From the NCBI RefSeq assembly GCF_006970445.1, contig NZ_CP033877.1, forward strand, positions 938,750 to 1,002,749: a DNA stretch of 64,000 nt. Reading direction: 5' to 3'. The notes beneath the pieces were generated by a model. That model saw nothing but the letters and a program-made list of their open reading frames with translations. It searched no databases and was not told the DNA's origin. Positions 43,193 to 55,200 of this stretch are shown here, piece by piece. How positions within the stretch are numbered: position 1 is the first letter of the stretch; each line of letters opens with the position of its first letter. Made by a program: the position numbers and the translations under genes. This DNA is from Stenotrophomonas maltophilia. Lineage in GTDB: Bacteria; Pseudomonadota; Gammaproteobacteria; Xanthomonadales; Xanthomonadaceae.

Positions 43193-43942
43193 ATGGTCGC
43201 ATTCGACGCCAATGAAGCGCTGACGCCATGCCGCGAGGGTCGCGGCATCGGGGCCATTCTGTTCGACCGCGAGCGGCTGCGGCAAGCCGAGATCGGCCTG
43301 TTCTCGCCCCAGCACTGGGGCAGCAAGGCCCGGCCGGTGGACGAGGGTGGCCGCGGCAGCGCCTGGTTCGTCGATGCGCCGTTCGGTGCCAGCGTGCTGC
43401 GCCACTACCTGCGCGGTGGCATGGCGGCCCGTATCAGCCACGACCAGTACCTCTGGCGCGGCTCGGACCGGACCCGCAGCTTCGCTGAATTCCGCTTGAT
43501 GCGCGCGCTGCGCGAGAAAAAGCTGCCGGTGCCACGGCCGATCGCTGCGTTCTACATGCGCGAGGGCCTGCGCTACCGGGCGGCGATCCTGATGGAGCGG
43601 CTCGAGGGCGTGCGCTCGCTGGCCGACCGCGCACTGGTCACCGGCCGGGGCGCCCCCTGGGAGGAGACCGGGCGGCTGATCGCCCGTTTCCACCGTGCCG
43701 GCCTCGACCATGCCGACCTCAACGCGCACAACATCCTCTTCGATGGCAGTGGCCATGGCTGGCTGATCGACTTCGACCGCGGGGTGATCCGCATCCCGGC
43801 CACCGGCTGGCGCGAACGCAACCTCAAGCGGCTGCTGCGCTCGCTGGTCAAGCTGCGCGGCGAGCGCAGCGTGGAGGACGTGCAGAAGGACTACGCGCGG
43901 CTGCGCCGTGCCTATGACATGGCCTGGAACCGGGGCACCTGA
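43193..43942 (+). CDS. kdkA: 3-deoxy-D-manno-octulosonic acid kinase
   Basis: A 249-residue KDO kinase that phosphorylates the KDO residue of lipid A-KDO, as in xanthomonads and Haemophilus. Kinase-like motifs: [20 protein letters not shown], catalytic loop [15 protein letters not shown] and metal-binding WLIDFDRG. The start [12 protein letters not shown] is the N-terminus I recall for xanthomonad KdkA. However, ATG at 43166 in the same frame has a far better ribosome site (GGAGGAGG), which would add nine residues and overlap the first codons of the divergent heptosyltransferase gene. Confidence 0.92.
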   Translation: MVAFDANEALTPCREGRGIGAILFDRERLRQAEIGLFSPQHWGSKARPVDEGGRGSAWFVDAPFGASVLRHYLRGGMAARISHDQYLWRGSDRTRSFAEFRLMRALREKKLPVPRPIAAFYMREGLRYRAAILMERLEGVRSLADRALVTGRGAPWEETGRLIARFHRAGLDHADLNAHNILFDGSGHGWLIDFDRGVIRIPATGWRERNLKRLLRSLVKLRGERSVEDVQKDYARLRRAYDMAWNRGT

Positions 43943-44709
43943 TGGACTGGTCGTTGCGTTTCCTCGGCGTCGGCAATGCGTCGGCGGTCGAGCTGGGATC
44001 ACCGATGTCGGTGATCGAGCGGGATGGGCGTCCGTGGCTGACCATCGATTGTGGTGGTGAAGGCCTGACCGCGTTCAAGGCGCATTACGGGCACATGCCG
44101 CAGGCGCTGTTCGTCACCCATGTGCACCTGGACCACGTGGCCGGCTTCGAGCGCCTGTTCGTGGACACCTTCTTCAATGCGCACCGGCGCGGCAAGGTGC
44201 GCCTGTACGTGCCCGCCACGGTGGTGCCGCTGCTGCACAAGCGCATCGGGGATTACCCGAACGTGCTGGCCGAGGGCGGTGCGAACTTCTGGGATGCGTT
44301 CCAGCTGATCGTGGTGGGCGAGGCGTTCTGGCATGAGGGCGTGCGCCTGGAAGTGTTTCCGGTGCGCCATCACTGGCCGGAGACTGCCTATGGCCTGCGC
44401 CTGCAGGGTGCGCTGACCTGGAGCGGCGATACCCGGCCGATTCCGGAGATGCTGGCACGCTACGCCAACGACAACGAACTGATCGCCCACGACTGCGGCC
44501 TGCACGGCAACCCGTCGCACACCGGCGTGGACGACCTGGAACGTGAGTACAGCACCGAACTGCAGGCGCGGATGATGCTCTACCACTATGCCAGCGTGGC
44601 CGATGGCCAGGCGCTGGCCGCGCGGGGGCACCGCGTGGCGCAGCCGGGGCAGTGCGTGCCGCTGGCCGACCCGACCGCGCCGCACGTACTGGCGCAGGAT
44701 CCTCCGTGA
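43942..44709 (+). CDS. MBL-fold metallo-hydrolase
   Basis: A 255-residue metallo-beta-lactamase-fold protein resembling the RNase Z/phosphodiesterase side of the family. Motifs: FVTHVHLDHVAGFERL (HxHxDH), RHHWPET, and LTWSGDTRPIPEML (third motif Asp), then DCGLHGNPSHTG. The ATG overlaps the kdkA stop by one base (TGATG). A substrate in lipid or sugar-phosphate metabolism is possible from the context, but unproven. Confidence 0.8.
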   Translation: MDWSLRFLGVGNASAVELGSPMSVIERDGRPWLTIDCGGEGLTAFKAHYGHMPQALFVTHVHLDHVAGFERLFVDTFFNAHRRGKVRLYVPATVVPLLHKRIGDYPNVLAEGGANFWDAFQLIVVGEAFWHEGVRLEVFPVRHHWPETAYGLRLQGALTWSGDTRPIPEMLARYANDNELIAHDCGLHGNPSHTGVDDLEREYSTELQARMMLYHYASVADGQALAARGHRVAQPGQCVPLADPTAPHVLAQDPP

Positions 44710-45095
44710 GCGCAACCGGCCAGCCCGCCGACACGGCGCTGGCCGCCGAGCTGGAGGCGCTGGAACGCGCGCTGCATGCGCCGCAGGTGCGTGCCGACCG
44801 TGAGCGCTTGGCCGCATTGCTGGACGAGGATTTCAGCGAGATCGGCAGTTCAGGGCAATGCTACGGCCGTGATGCGGCGTTGCAGAAAATCCCGTTGGAG
44901 CGCGCGCAGGTGCTGATCGAATCGGAACAGTACGCGGTGTGGCTGTTGGCCGAGGGGCGGGCCCAGGTGCGCTACCGCAGCCGCTATCACGTCGATGGCC
45001 AGGCGCAACGCTGGGTGCTGCGCAGCTCGCTGTGGCGCCGGCATGGGCAACGGTGGCGCGTGGTGTTCCACCAGGGCACGCCGGAAGCGCAGTAG
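44706..45095 (+). CDS. DUF4440 / NTF2-like protein
   Basis: A 129-residue small alpha+beta protein. The segment ELEALERALHAPQVRADRER, then LDEDFSEIGSSG and the late SLWRRHGQRWRVVFHQGT are the DUF4440 pattern of the NTF2-like superfamily. The start is GTG at 44706, overlapping the MBL gene's stop by four bases (GTGA). Function unknown; the triple overlap with kdkA and the MBL gene shows it is expressed with them. Confidence 0.75.
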   Translation: MSATGQPADTALAAELEALERALHAPQVRADRERLAALLDEDFSEIGSSGQCYGRDAALQKIPLERAQVLIESEQYAVWLLAEGRAQVRYRSRYHVDGQAQRWVLRSSLWRRHGQRWRVVFHQGTPEAQ

Positions 45096-45119
45096 CGCGG
45101 GGCCATGCCGGGCGAGGAG

Positions 45120-45143
45120 CGCCAACCAAGGTTGGCATCTACC
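45120..45143. repeat. SMAG palindrome, reverse orientation (GCCAACC stem)
   Basis: GCCAACC-AA-GGTTGGCATCTACC, between the DUF4440 gene and the SRP RNA. Confidence 0.75.
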
Positions 45144-45170
45144 AGGCGACGACGCATTGCCCAAAAAGGC

Positions 45171-45278
45171 GGTGGCCCCGCCGGCTGACCTCGGCGCCCG
45201 CGTCGATCGATACCGTTGCTGCCTTCCGGCCCTGGCGGGGTTTTCGACCTAGCGTCGCGAGGGGCCGACGGGGCCACC
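45171..45278 (-). ncRNA. ffs: Signal recognition particle RNA (4.5S, ffs)
   Basis: On the minus strand a 108-base RNA whose ends pair (GGTGGCCCCG at the 5' end, CGGGGCCACC at the 3' end). The apical domain shows the SRP core GCCAGGGCCGGAAGGCAGCA, including the GGAA tetraloop and the symmetric-loop bases that bind Ffh. A T5 run follows the 3' end (GCCTTTTTGGG). The gene is convergent with the DUF4440 gene. Confidence 0.9.
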
Positions 45279-45486
45279 ATAGAAACGTTGGCCGCCCAGT
45301 GGGCGGCCAGTTCACGGATCAGGGGAAGCAGCGCGCGTTGCGCCGGAGACCACAGCCGGACTGCACATCGGTTGTCCGAGGGCAGACGCGCATTCTAGCG
45401 CAGGCGGGACCATCGACGCCAGCTTCACGCACTGAATCGGCTGTAACCCGTTCCCGGCCACGGCGGCCGGGGCCGGCCCCCGTTGC

Positions 45487-45571
45487 TAGAATGCCGGCCA
45501 GGAGGAACGACCTCCCCCACATCGGGAATCAAAGACCAGGACGGCCTGGCCCTACCAAGAGGAGGGCCGTC
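45487..45571 (+). promoter_or_regulatory. Guanidine-II (mini-ykkC) riboswitch candidate and promoter -10 box
   Basis: TAGAAT at 45487-45492 is a good -10 box. Two small hairpins follow: GGAGG-AACGA-CCTCC (45501-45515) and CCAGG-ACGG-CCTGG (45536-45549). Two tandem hairpins with ACGR loops define the mini-ykkC/guanidine-II class; the first loop has one extra A. GGCCCT (45548-45553) can pair with AGGGCC (45563-45568), hiding the ribosome site AGGAGGG, and shares two G bases with the second hairpin. Ligand-stabilised hairpin 2 would thus free the ribosome site. Confidence 0.72.
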
Positions 45572-45889
45572 ATGGCCTGGATCTATCTGTTGTTTGCCGG
45601 CCTGCTGGAAATCGTGTGGGCCGTGTCCATGAAGCAGTCCGAAGGCTTCACCAAGCTCACCCCCACCGTGGTCACGATCATCGGCATGATCGCCAGCTTC
45701 TGGCTGCTGGCGGTGGCCATGCGCAGCCTGCCGCTGGGAACCGCCTATACGATCTGGACCGGTATTGGTGCGGTCGGCGCGTTCGTGGTCGGCATCGTGT
45801 TCCTTGGCGAGCAGGTCAGCCCGATGCGGATCGGTGCAGCGGTATTGATCGTTTCCGGCCTGGTGCTGATGAAACTCTCCAGCAGCTGA
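45572..45889 (+). CDS. sugE: Small multidrug resistance protein, guanidinium exporter SugE/Gdx
   Basis: A 105-residue membrane protein with four hydrophobic helices. It starts MAWIYLLFAGLLEIVWAVSM (Glu13 is the conserved proton/substrate residue) and shows KQSEGFTKLTPTVV and PLGTAYTIWTGIGAVG, signatures of the SugE/Gdx branch rather than EmrE. This branch exports guanidinium in exchange for protons as an antiparallel dimer. The guanidine-II riboswitch candidate before it supports that role. The ribosome site AGGAGGG lies five bases before the ATG. Confidence 0.9.
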   Translation: MAWIYLLFAGLLEIVWAVSMKQSEGFTKLTPTVVTIIGMIASFWLLAVAMRSLPLGTAYTIWTGIGAVGAFVVGIVFLGEQVSPMRIGAAVLIVSGLVLMKLSSS

Positions 45890-45904
45890 ATGCATTTACT
45901 TATG

Positions 45905-45927
45905 GCGGAGAAAGGAATCTCCGCTTT
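45905..45927 (+). terminator. Hairpin after sugE
   Basis: GCGGAGA-N6-TCTCCGC followed by TTTC, 15 bases after the stop codon. Confidence 0.6.
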
Positions 45928-46247
45928 CTGCAGGTATATGCATTTTCGGCAAAACCATTTTGTCCGCCCGCTTTATTTGACGCACGTCATGAAAATAACG
46001 AGCGTGATTCACATGCCGCTGGCGCCATCGGTCGCACAGTGCGGCCATTCGTCATGCGAAACCGGGGAGTTTTCGCCTTGACGGACACGCTGGCGTGCCT
46101 GTTCCGGGTGCGGTCGCGTGAAGAAGTGAGGATTTCCAGAAGTTAATGCCGCCAGGCCTTGTTCCCGTGTCGGGAGCCGGGATGGGACGCATCGTCTTAA
46201 AAAAAACTGCCCGCAGTGCCATCCGGTCTTTTCAGGGAGATTTACCG
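45928..46247 (+). other. AT-rich leader region of the giant autotransporter gene
   Basis: About 320 bases, locally less GC-rich than the surroundings. It holds TTGACG at 45977 inside a dyad TGACG-CA-CGTCA (45978-45989) that may be an operator or the -35 element. No clear -10 box was found at a proper distance. An AAAAAAA stretch lies at about 46199-46206. No gene seen. Confidence 0.4.
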
Positions 46248-49200
46248 ATGAACCGCATTTACCGTCTGGTTTTCAATCGCGCCCTCGGCGTAATGCAGGT
46301 TGCATCGGAGGTCGCCCAGAATGCCGGCGGAAGTGCGGTCTGCACGGTACGGATGCCGCGATTGCGGGCGCACCAGCTGGCGGTCGCACTGGCGGTCACG
46401 CTGGCCAGTGGATCGGCATTCGCGGCGTGCACTACCGCAGGCACCACGGTGACCTGCGCGACCGGCTCCAATACCAATTCGCTGGCCAACAGCATCAATG
46501 GCGTGACGCTGGATATCCAGACCGGCGCTGTGCTCAGCGTGCCGCCGATCGTTGGCGGAAGTGCAGTGAATCTGAGCGGTAACGGCATCACCGTGAACAA
46601 CCAGGGCACGATCGATCCCACCCTCAACGGTGGCCTGAGCCTGGCGGCGTCGGGCATGGTGCTGGGCAACAACACCGTCGGTGGAAACACCATCAACGTC
46701 AACAACCAGGCGGGCGGGGCGATCAAAGGCCTGGTCAATATCGGCTCCATCCTCGGTTTCGGCGGACAGGCGCTGGTGGTGCAGAACGCTTCCGGCGGTG
46801 TCAGCAACATCGTCAACGCCGGCAATGTGGACATGTCGATCCTTGGCGCAGGCCTGTTGACCACGGCCGATGCGGCATCGATCGTCAGCTACGGTGGTGC
46901 ACAGACCAATCTCAACAACACCGGCACCATTACCGGCCGCATAGGGTTCCAGGGTTCGGCCACGTCGGGGGCCGGCAATACCTTCCTCAATGCGGGAACC
47001 ATCAACGGCAGTGTGAACCTGGGCAGTTCGGTCACCGGCAACACCTTCACCGCGGTGTCTGGTTCCAGCGTCAATACCGCCGGTATCGGCGTGGCTGGGC
47101 AGGTCGGCGCGCTTGCGGTGAATCTGGCCGCGGCCGGCATCGTCGACGGTGGTTCGGCGTCCAACAACAGCCTGGTGCTGCAGAACAGCCCCACCGGCCC
47201 GGGCAGCGGTACCGGTGGGGCGGTGACCACGCTGGGCTGGAACCAGTACATCAACTTCCAGAGGCTGACCGTCAACAGCGGTACGTGGAACCTGCAGGGC
47301 GCATGGGGCGGAACCGGGCCGACGACGCTCAACGATGGTCTGATCAACTTCAACAATGCCGCCTCCTTCGGTACAGGGCTGTTCACCGCCAACGGCGGTG
47401 CCATTGCCTCCTCCACGGCGGGTCTGAACCTGGCCAACGCTTTCAACCTCGGTGGCAATCTGTCCCTGGCAGGGACCAATGCATTCGGCCTGGGTGGCGT
47501 GCTGTCCGGTACCGGCGGGTTGACGGTCAACAACACCGGCATCGTTACTCTTGGCGGCGCAAACCTGTTCTCCGGCGGCGTCAACCTCAATGCCGGCGGC
47601 CTGGTACTGGGTAATGCCGGTGCACTCGGTAGCGGCAACCTGACCGTCGGTGGCAGCGCTTCGCTGGATACGACGGCGGGCTTCAGCCTGGGCAACAATC
47701 TGGTGATCAATGGCGGGGGCTCGCTGAACCTGCTTGGCAGCAATGCGTTGTCATTGAACGGCTCGATCTCCGGTGCCGGCAACCTGGTCAAGGCGGGTCC
47801 GGGTACTCTCACCTTGAATGGTGCCAACCTGCTCACGGGCTCCTTCGCGGTCACCGGTGGTGCGCTGGCATTGGGCGTCGGTGGCAGCCTGTCGCCGACA
47901 AGTGCGATCTCGCTGAGCGCAGGTACCAACCTCGATCTCTCGGTTGCGGCCAGCCAGACCATCGGCTCACTCGCAGGGTCCGGTTCGCTCAACCTCGGCG
48001 CGCGCAGCCTCACGTTGGGTGGCCTGAACACCAGCACCAGCTTCTCCGGCGTCATCGGCGGTGTCGGTGGTGCGCTCGTCAAGGTCGGTACGGGTACACA
48101 GACCCTGTCTGGCTCCAATACCTTCAGCGGTGGCGTCGCGCTCAACGGCGGCGGCCTGCTGCTGGGCAATGCGGGCGCGCTGGGCAGCGGTACGCTCTCC
48201 GTTGGGGGCAGCACGACACTCGACGGCACTACGGCGCTGGCGCTGACCAATACAGTCAACCTCGGTTCGGGTGCCAGTCTGAATCTGCTCGGCAACCAGG
48301 CGCTGACGTTCAACGGTGTGATCGGTGGCACCGGCAGCCTGGTCAAGAATGGTGCGAGCACGCTGACACTCAACGGTGCAAATACCTTTGGTGGTGGGCT
48401 GGCGCTCAATGCCGGTGGCCTGGTCCTGGGCAATGCCGGCGCGCTCGGAACCGGCGCGCTGAATGTCGGCGGTGCGACAACGCTCGATGCCAGCGCGGCG
48501 CTGAGCGTGGGCAATGGCATCAACCTCGGTGCGGGTGGCCTGCTGAATGTATTGGGCAGCAATGCGCTGACGCTGGGCGGCGCCATCGGTGGCACCGGCA
48601 GCCTGGTCAAGAACGGTGCCGCCACGCTGACGCTGGGGGGTGCGAATACCTTCACCGGCGGCCTGGCGATCAATGCCGGCAAGGTTGCGGTGGGCAGCGG
48701 CGGAAGCCTGGCGGCCGGCGGTACGGTCAGCCTGGCCGGCGTTGGCGCGGACCTGGACATCTCGCTCGGCGGCAACCAGACCATCGGCGCGCTGTCCGGT
48801 ATCGCCGGCAGCACGGTGACGCTGGGCAGCAGCACGCTCACCTTCGGTGATGCCACCAACCAGACGTTCGCGGGCGTGATCGGTGGTACCGGCGGCCTGG
48901 TCAAGCAGGGGACGGGCATCCAGACCCTGAGCGGCACCAACACCTTCAGCGGCGGCGTGAATCTGACGGCGGGCGGCCTGCTGCTGGGCAACAACAGTGC
49001 AATCGGCAGCGGGGCGTTGACGGTCAGCGGCAACAGTTCGCTCGATGGCAGCGCGGCATTGAACCTGGCCAATGCCATCAATCTGGGGGCGGCGTTGACC
49101 TTGCCGGGCACCCAGAACCTCACCCTGGGCGGCAACATCACCGGCACCGGCAGCCTGACCAAGAACGGTGCCTCGCTGCTGACCCTGAATGGCACCAACA

Positions 49201-52200
49201 CCTTCAGCGGGGGAGTGAATCTCAACGCGGGCGGGGTGCTGCTTGGCAATGGCGGCGCGCTTGGCAGTGGTGCGCTTAACGTGAGCGGCAGTGCGTCGCT
49301 TGATGGCAGTGCGGCGCTGAGCCTGGCCAACAATGTGACCCTGGGCAGTGGGGCCGTGTTGTCGCTGCCGGGTTCGCAGGCGATCACGCTCGGCGGGGTG
49401 GTTTCCGGTGCGGGCGGCCTGGTCAAGAACGGTGCCAGCACGCTCACGCTCAACGGTGCCAATGCATTCACCGGCGGCCTGGTGCTCAATGGTGGCGGCC
49501 TGACGCTGGGCAATGCCGGCGCGCTGGGAACCGGACTGCTCGCAGTCGGTGCAAACGCCACCCTCGACAGTTCGGTGGCATTGAATCTGGGCAACGCCAT
49601 CGATCTCGACACCGGTGCGCAGCTGAGCCTGGTCAGCAACCAGAACGTCGCGCTGGGCGGACTGATCACCGGCACCGGCGGCCTGATCAAGACCGGTAGC
49701 GGCGTTCTGTCATTGAACAACAGCAATACCTTCAGTGGTGGCCTTGCATTGAACGCGGGCAGCGTGTCGGTCGGCGCCAACGGTGCGCTCGGCACGGGGG
49801 CACTGAACATCGGCGGCAATGTTTCGCTGGATGCGGGCGCCGCGGTTTCGCTGGCCAATGCGGTGAACCTGGGCGCCAACACGCTGACCCTGCCGGGCAG
49901 CAACAACCTCACCCTGAGCGGCGTGGTGGGAGGAGCCGGTGGCCTGATCAAGAACGGCACCTCGACGCTGACGCTGTCCGGTGCGAATACCTTCCTGGGC
50001 GGTGCCACGATCAATGCCGGCACGCTCGCGCTTGGCGCCGGTGGCAGCCTTGCCGCGGCCGGTGCGGTGGACCTCGCCGGTGCCGGAGCGACGCTGGACC
50101 TCTCCGCGGCCGGGGCCGGGCAGACGATCGGCGCGTTGAACGGCATCGCCGGCAGCCATGTGGAATTGGGCACGCAGACCCTCACTTTCGGTGGCGCCAG
50201 CAATGGCAGCTTCGCCGGTGTCATCGATGGCAGCGGTGGGCTGATCAAGGTCGGTGCTGGCGTACAGACGCTGTCCGGAGCCAATACCTTCAGTGGTGGC
50301 CTTGCGCTCAATGCGGGTGGGTTGGTGCTGGGCAATGCAGGCGCCCTCGGTACCGGTGCGTTGGGCATCGGCGGCACCACCACGCTGGACAGCACCGTGG
50401 CGCTGAACCTGGCCAACGCAGTGAACTTCGGTGCCGGTACGCAGCTGACGCTGGGCGGCAGCAATGACGTCGCGCTGGGCGGGGTGATCGCTGGTAACGG
50501 CAGCCTGATCAAGAATGGTGCGGGCCTGCTGACCCTCAACAACACCAATACCTTCGGCGGCGGCCTGACCTTGAACGGTGGTGGCCTGGTGGTCGGCGCG
50601 AATGGTGCGCTCGGTACCGGCGCGCTGGCGGTGAATGCCAGCACCACGCTGGATGCGGGCGCTGCAGTGATGCTCGGCAATGCGGTCACGCTTGGCTCGG
50701 GCGTTGCGCTGACGTTGCCGGGCAGCAATGCGTTGACGCTGTCGGGCGTGGTCGGTGGCAACGGCAGCCTGATCAAGAACGGCGCTACCACGCTGACGTT
50801 GTCCGGTGCCAACACCTACACCGGCGGTACCACCATCAATGCCGGCACGCTGGCGCTGGGCACGGGCGGCAGCCTGGCCGCAGCGGGTGATGTCACGCTG
50901 GGCGCAGGCGCTGGCTTCGATATCTCCGGTGCCAGTGGCAGCCAGACCATCGGTGCACTCAATGGCGTGGGCGGAAGCACGCTGGCGCTGGGCGGAAATT
51001 CATTGACGTTCGGAACCGCCAGCAACGCCGCGTTCGATGGCGTGATCAGTGGTGGCGGGGGCCTGGTGAAAGTGGGCGCAGGCGTGCAGACGTTGTCCGG
51101 TGCCAACACGTTTGGCGGCGGCGTGACGCTCAACGCAGGCGGGCTGGTGCTCGGCAATGACGCGGCGCTGGGTACGGGTGCCTTGACCGTCGGCGGTGCC
51201 GCCACGCTGGATACCACCGGCCTGGCAACGCTGGCCAACAACATCGCGCTCAATGCCGGGCTGACCGTGCTCGGCAGCAACGCACTGACACTCAACGGCG
51301 TCCTTTCCGGGGCTGGCAGCCTGACCAAGAATGGCGGCGCAACGCTGACCTTGAACGGGATCAACACCTACACCGGTGGTACCAACATCAACGCCGGCAC
51401 GCTGGCGCTGGGGGCCGGTGCCAGCCTGGCGGCGAGCGGTACCGTGAACCTCGCCACCGGCGCCACGCTGGATCTGTCTGCAGGCAGCGGCACGCAGGTA
51501 TTCGGCACTCTGGTCGGCAACGGTACGGTGAACCTTGGTGCCAATTCGATCGAAGTCGGCGGTGCCACCAATGGCACGTTCAGTGGCTCGATCGCTGGCA
51601 CGGGTGGCTTGACCAAGGTCGGTGCGGGCATCGAGACGCTGACCGGTGCCAACACCTACACCGGCGGTACCTTCATCAATGCCGGTACGCTGGCGATTGG
51701 TCCGGGCGGCAGCCTGGCAGCCTCCGGAGCGGTGACGCTGAGCGCTGCGGGCACCGGCTTCGATATCTCCACCGCAGGGGCCAACCAGACCATCGGGTCG
51801 TTGAACGGCGTGGTCGGCTCGACGGTGAGCCTGGGGGCGCAGACGCTGACACTTGGTGGTGTGGGCAACAGCCTCTTCGATGGCGCGATTTCCGGTACCG
51901 GTGGCCTGGTGAAGAATGGCGCCGGCGTCCTCACGCTGGGTGGCGCCAATCTGTTCAGTGGTGGCGTTGCACTCAACGGCGGTGGCCTGGTGGTCGGCAA
52001 CAACGCTGCGCTCGGCAGCGGTGCGCTGACGGTGGGCGGCAACGCGACGCTGGATGCATCGACAGGCGTCAACCTGGCCAACAACATCGGGCTTGCAGCG
52101 GGCGCCAACCTCGACCTGCTTGGCAGCCAGGCGCTGACGCTGGGCGGTGTGATTTCCGGTACCGGCGGCCTGGTCAAGGACGGTGCGGCCACCGTGACCC

Positions 52201-55200
52201 TGAACGGTGCCAACACCTACACCGGTGGTACCACCATCAACAACGGCACGCTGGCGATCGGCGCCGGCGGCAGCCTGGCGTCGACCGGTGCGGTGAACCT
52301 GGCAGGTACCGGTACCCTCGATATCTCCGCGGGCAACCAGACCATCGGTTCGCTGGCCGGCGTGGCCGGCAGCACGGTGGCACTCGGTGGCAGCACGCTG
52401 AGCCTGGGCGGCACGGTGGACAGCACCTTCAACGGCGCGATCAGCGGCAACGGTGGCCTGATCAAGAACGGTGCCGGCGTGCAGACGCTCAATGGCGCCA
52501 GTACCTTCAGCGGTGGGGTAACACTCAATGCCGGTGGCCTGGTGGTCGGCAACAATGCTGCGCTGGGCACCGGCGCGGTAACGGTGGGTGGCAATGCCAC
52601 GCTCGATTCGAACACCGCGGTGACGCTGGCCAACAACTTCGTCCTCAACGCCGGGCTGACCGTGCTCGGCAGCAACAACCTCACCCTCAACGGCAGCCTG
52701 AGTGGCACCGGCAGCTTGACCAAGGAGGGTGCCGCAACGCTGACCTTGAACGGCATCAACACCTACACCGGTGGCACCAACATCAATGCCGGTACGTTGG
52801 CATTGGGCGCGGGCGCGAGCCTGCACGCCAGCGGCATCGTCAACCTGGCTTCGGGGGCGACCTTCGACCTGTCGGCGGGCAGCGGCACGCAGCAGTTCGG
52901 CACCCTGATCGGCAACGGTACGGTGAACCTGGGCGCCAACACGCTGACGATCGGTGATGCCAGCAACGGTACATTCAGTGGTTCGGTGGCCGGCTCCGGC
53001 GGCCTGATCAAGGAAGGTTCGGGGACCCAGACGCTGACCGGTACCAACACCTTCACCGGGGGGACCACGATCAACGCCGGCACGCTGGCGATCGGTGCAG
53101 GCGGCAGCCTGGCCGCAACCGGCGCGGTGAACCTGGCCAATGCCGGTACCGCCTTCGACATCAGCGCAGGGGGCGCGCAGACGATCGGTTCACTGGCCGG
53201 CGTGGCTGGCTCGGCCGTGGCGCTGGGCACCAGCACGCTCACCCTCGGCGGCGTCGGCAATACGACGTTCGCGGGCACCATTGGTGGCACCGGTGGCCTG
53301 GTGAAGAACGGCGCAGGTGTGCAGACCCTGAGCGGCAGCAATACGTTCAGCGGCGGCGTGGCACTCAACGCCGGTGGCCTTGCCCTGGGCGACAACGCTG
53401 CACTGGGCACCGGCACGCTGACCGTGGGCGGCGACGCCAGCCTGGACGCCACCAGCGCGCTGACGCTGGCCAACACCGTGCAGTTGAGCGGCGGCACGCT
53501 GACCCTGGCGGGCAGCAATCCACTGACGTTGAATGGTGCAATCAGCGGTGCCGGCGGCCTGCTCAAGGATGGTGCAGCAACGGTCACCCTGGGCGGTGCC
53601 AGCACCTACACCGGCACCACCACCATCAACAGCGGCACATTGGCGCTGGCGGCCGGTGGCAGCCTGTCCGGTGCCAGCACGGTCAACCTGACCGGTGCCG
53701 GTACGCTGGATATCAGCGCAGGTGGCAGCCAGAGCATCGGCGGCCTGGCCGGTGTGACCGGATCCAGCGTGGTGCTGGGCGGTGCAACCCTTACCACCGG
53801 CGGCAACAATGGCAACACCGTCTTCGGCGGCGTGCTCAGTGGCACCGGCGGCCTGGTGCAGAGCGGTACCGGCACGCTGACCCTGAGCGGCGCCAACACC
53901 TATACCGGCGGCACCACCATCAACGGTGGCAGCACGCTGCAGATCGGCAACGGCGGCAGCACCGGTTCGGTGCTGGGCGACATCACCAACAACGGCAGCC
54001 TGGTCTACAACCTGGGCACGACGGCAACCGTGGGCGCGGTGGTCAGCGGCAGCGGCGGCCTGACCCAGGCCGGTAGCGGCACGCTGGTGCTGACTGGCAA
54101 CAACACCTACACCGGCGGCACCACCATCAATGCCGGCGGCACATTGCAGATCGGCAATGGCGGTGCGACCGGCGCGATCATCGGTGACATCACCAACAAC
54201 GGCGCGCTGGTGTCCAACGTGGCCGGCAACACCACGCTGGGCGGCACCATCAGCGGCGGTGGTGGCCTGACCCAGGCCGGCAGTGGCACGCTGACCCTGA
54301 CCGGCAACAACACCTATACCGGTGGGACCACCATCAATGCCGGTGGCACGCTGCAGGTGGGCAATGGCGGTGCGACCGGCGCGATCACCGGCAATGTCGC
54401 CAACAACGGCAGCCTGGTCTTCGACGTCGCGGGCAACACCACCGTCGGCGGCGCGATCAGTGGCAGTGGTGGCCTGACCCAGGCCGGCAGCGGCGTGCTG
54501 ACCCTGGTTGGCAACAACAGCTACACCGGCGGCACCACCATCAATGCCGGCGGCACGCTGCAGGTGGGCAACGGCGGTGCGACCGGCTCCATCGCTGGCG
54601 ACATCACCAACAACGGTGCGTTGATTTCCAACGTGGCCGGCAGCACCGCGCTGGGTGGCACGATCAGCGGTAGTGGCGGCCTGACCCAGGCCGGCAGCGG
54701 TACGCTGCTGCTGACCGGTACCAACACCTACACCGGCGGTACCACCATCAATGCCGGTGGCACGCTGCAGCTGGGCAATGGCGGTGCGACCGGCTCGATC
54801 ATCGGTGATGTCACCAACAACGGCACGCTGCTGTCCAACGTGGCCGGCAACACCACGCTGGGCGGCACCATCAGCGGCAGTGGCGGCCTGACCCAGGCCG
54901 GCAGCGGTACGTTGACCCTGACCGGCAACAACACCTATACCGGCCCGACCACCATCAACGCCGGTGGCACCCTGCAGGTGGGCAATGGCGGCGCCACCGG
55001 TGCGATCGGCGGCAGCGTCACCAACAACGGCAGCCTGGTGTTCAACGTGGGTGGCAACACCACCGTCGGCGGCGCCATCAGCGGCAGCGGCGGCCTGACC
55101 CAGGCTGGCGCCGGTACCGTGACCCTGACCGGCAACAACACCTATACCGGCGGTACCACCATCAACGCGGGTGGCACGCTGCAGGTCGGCAATGGTGGCG

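Noticed and set aside
46889..50815. A 1,308-residue open frame antisense to the autotransporter
   Set aside because: It mirrors the repeat codons of the sense gene (Pro/Leu/Ala-rich shadow), has no ribosome site and no domain; a second one at 53190-57095 is the same effect.
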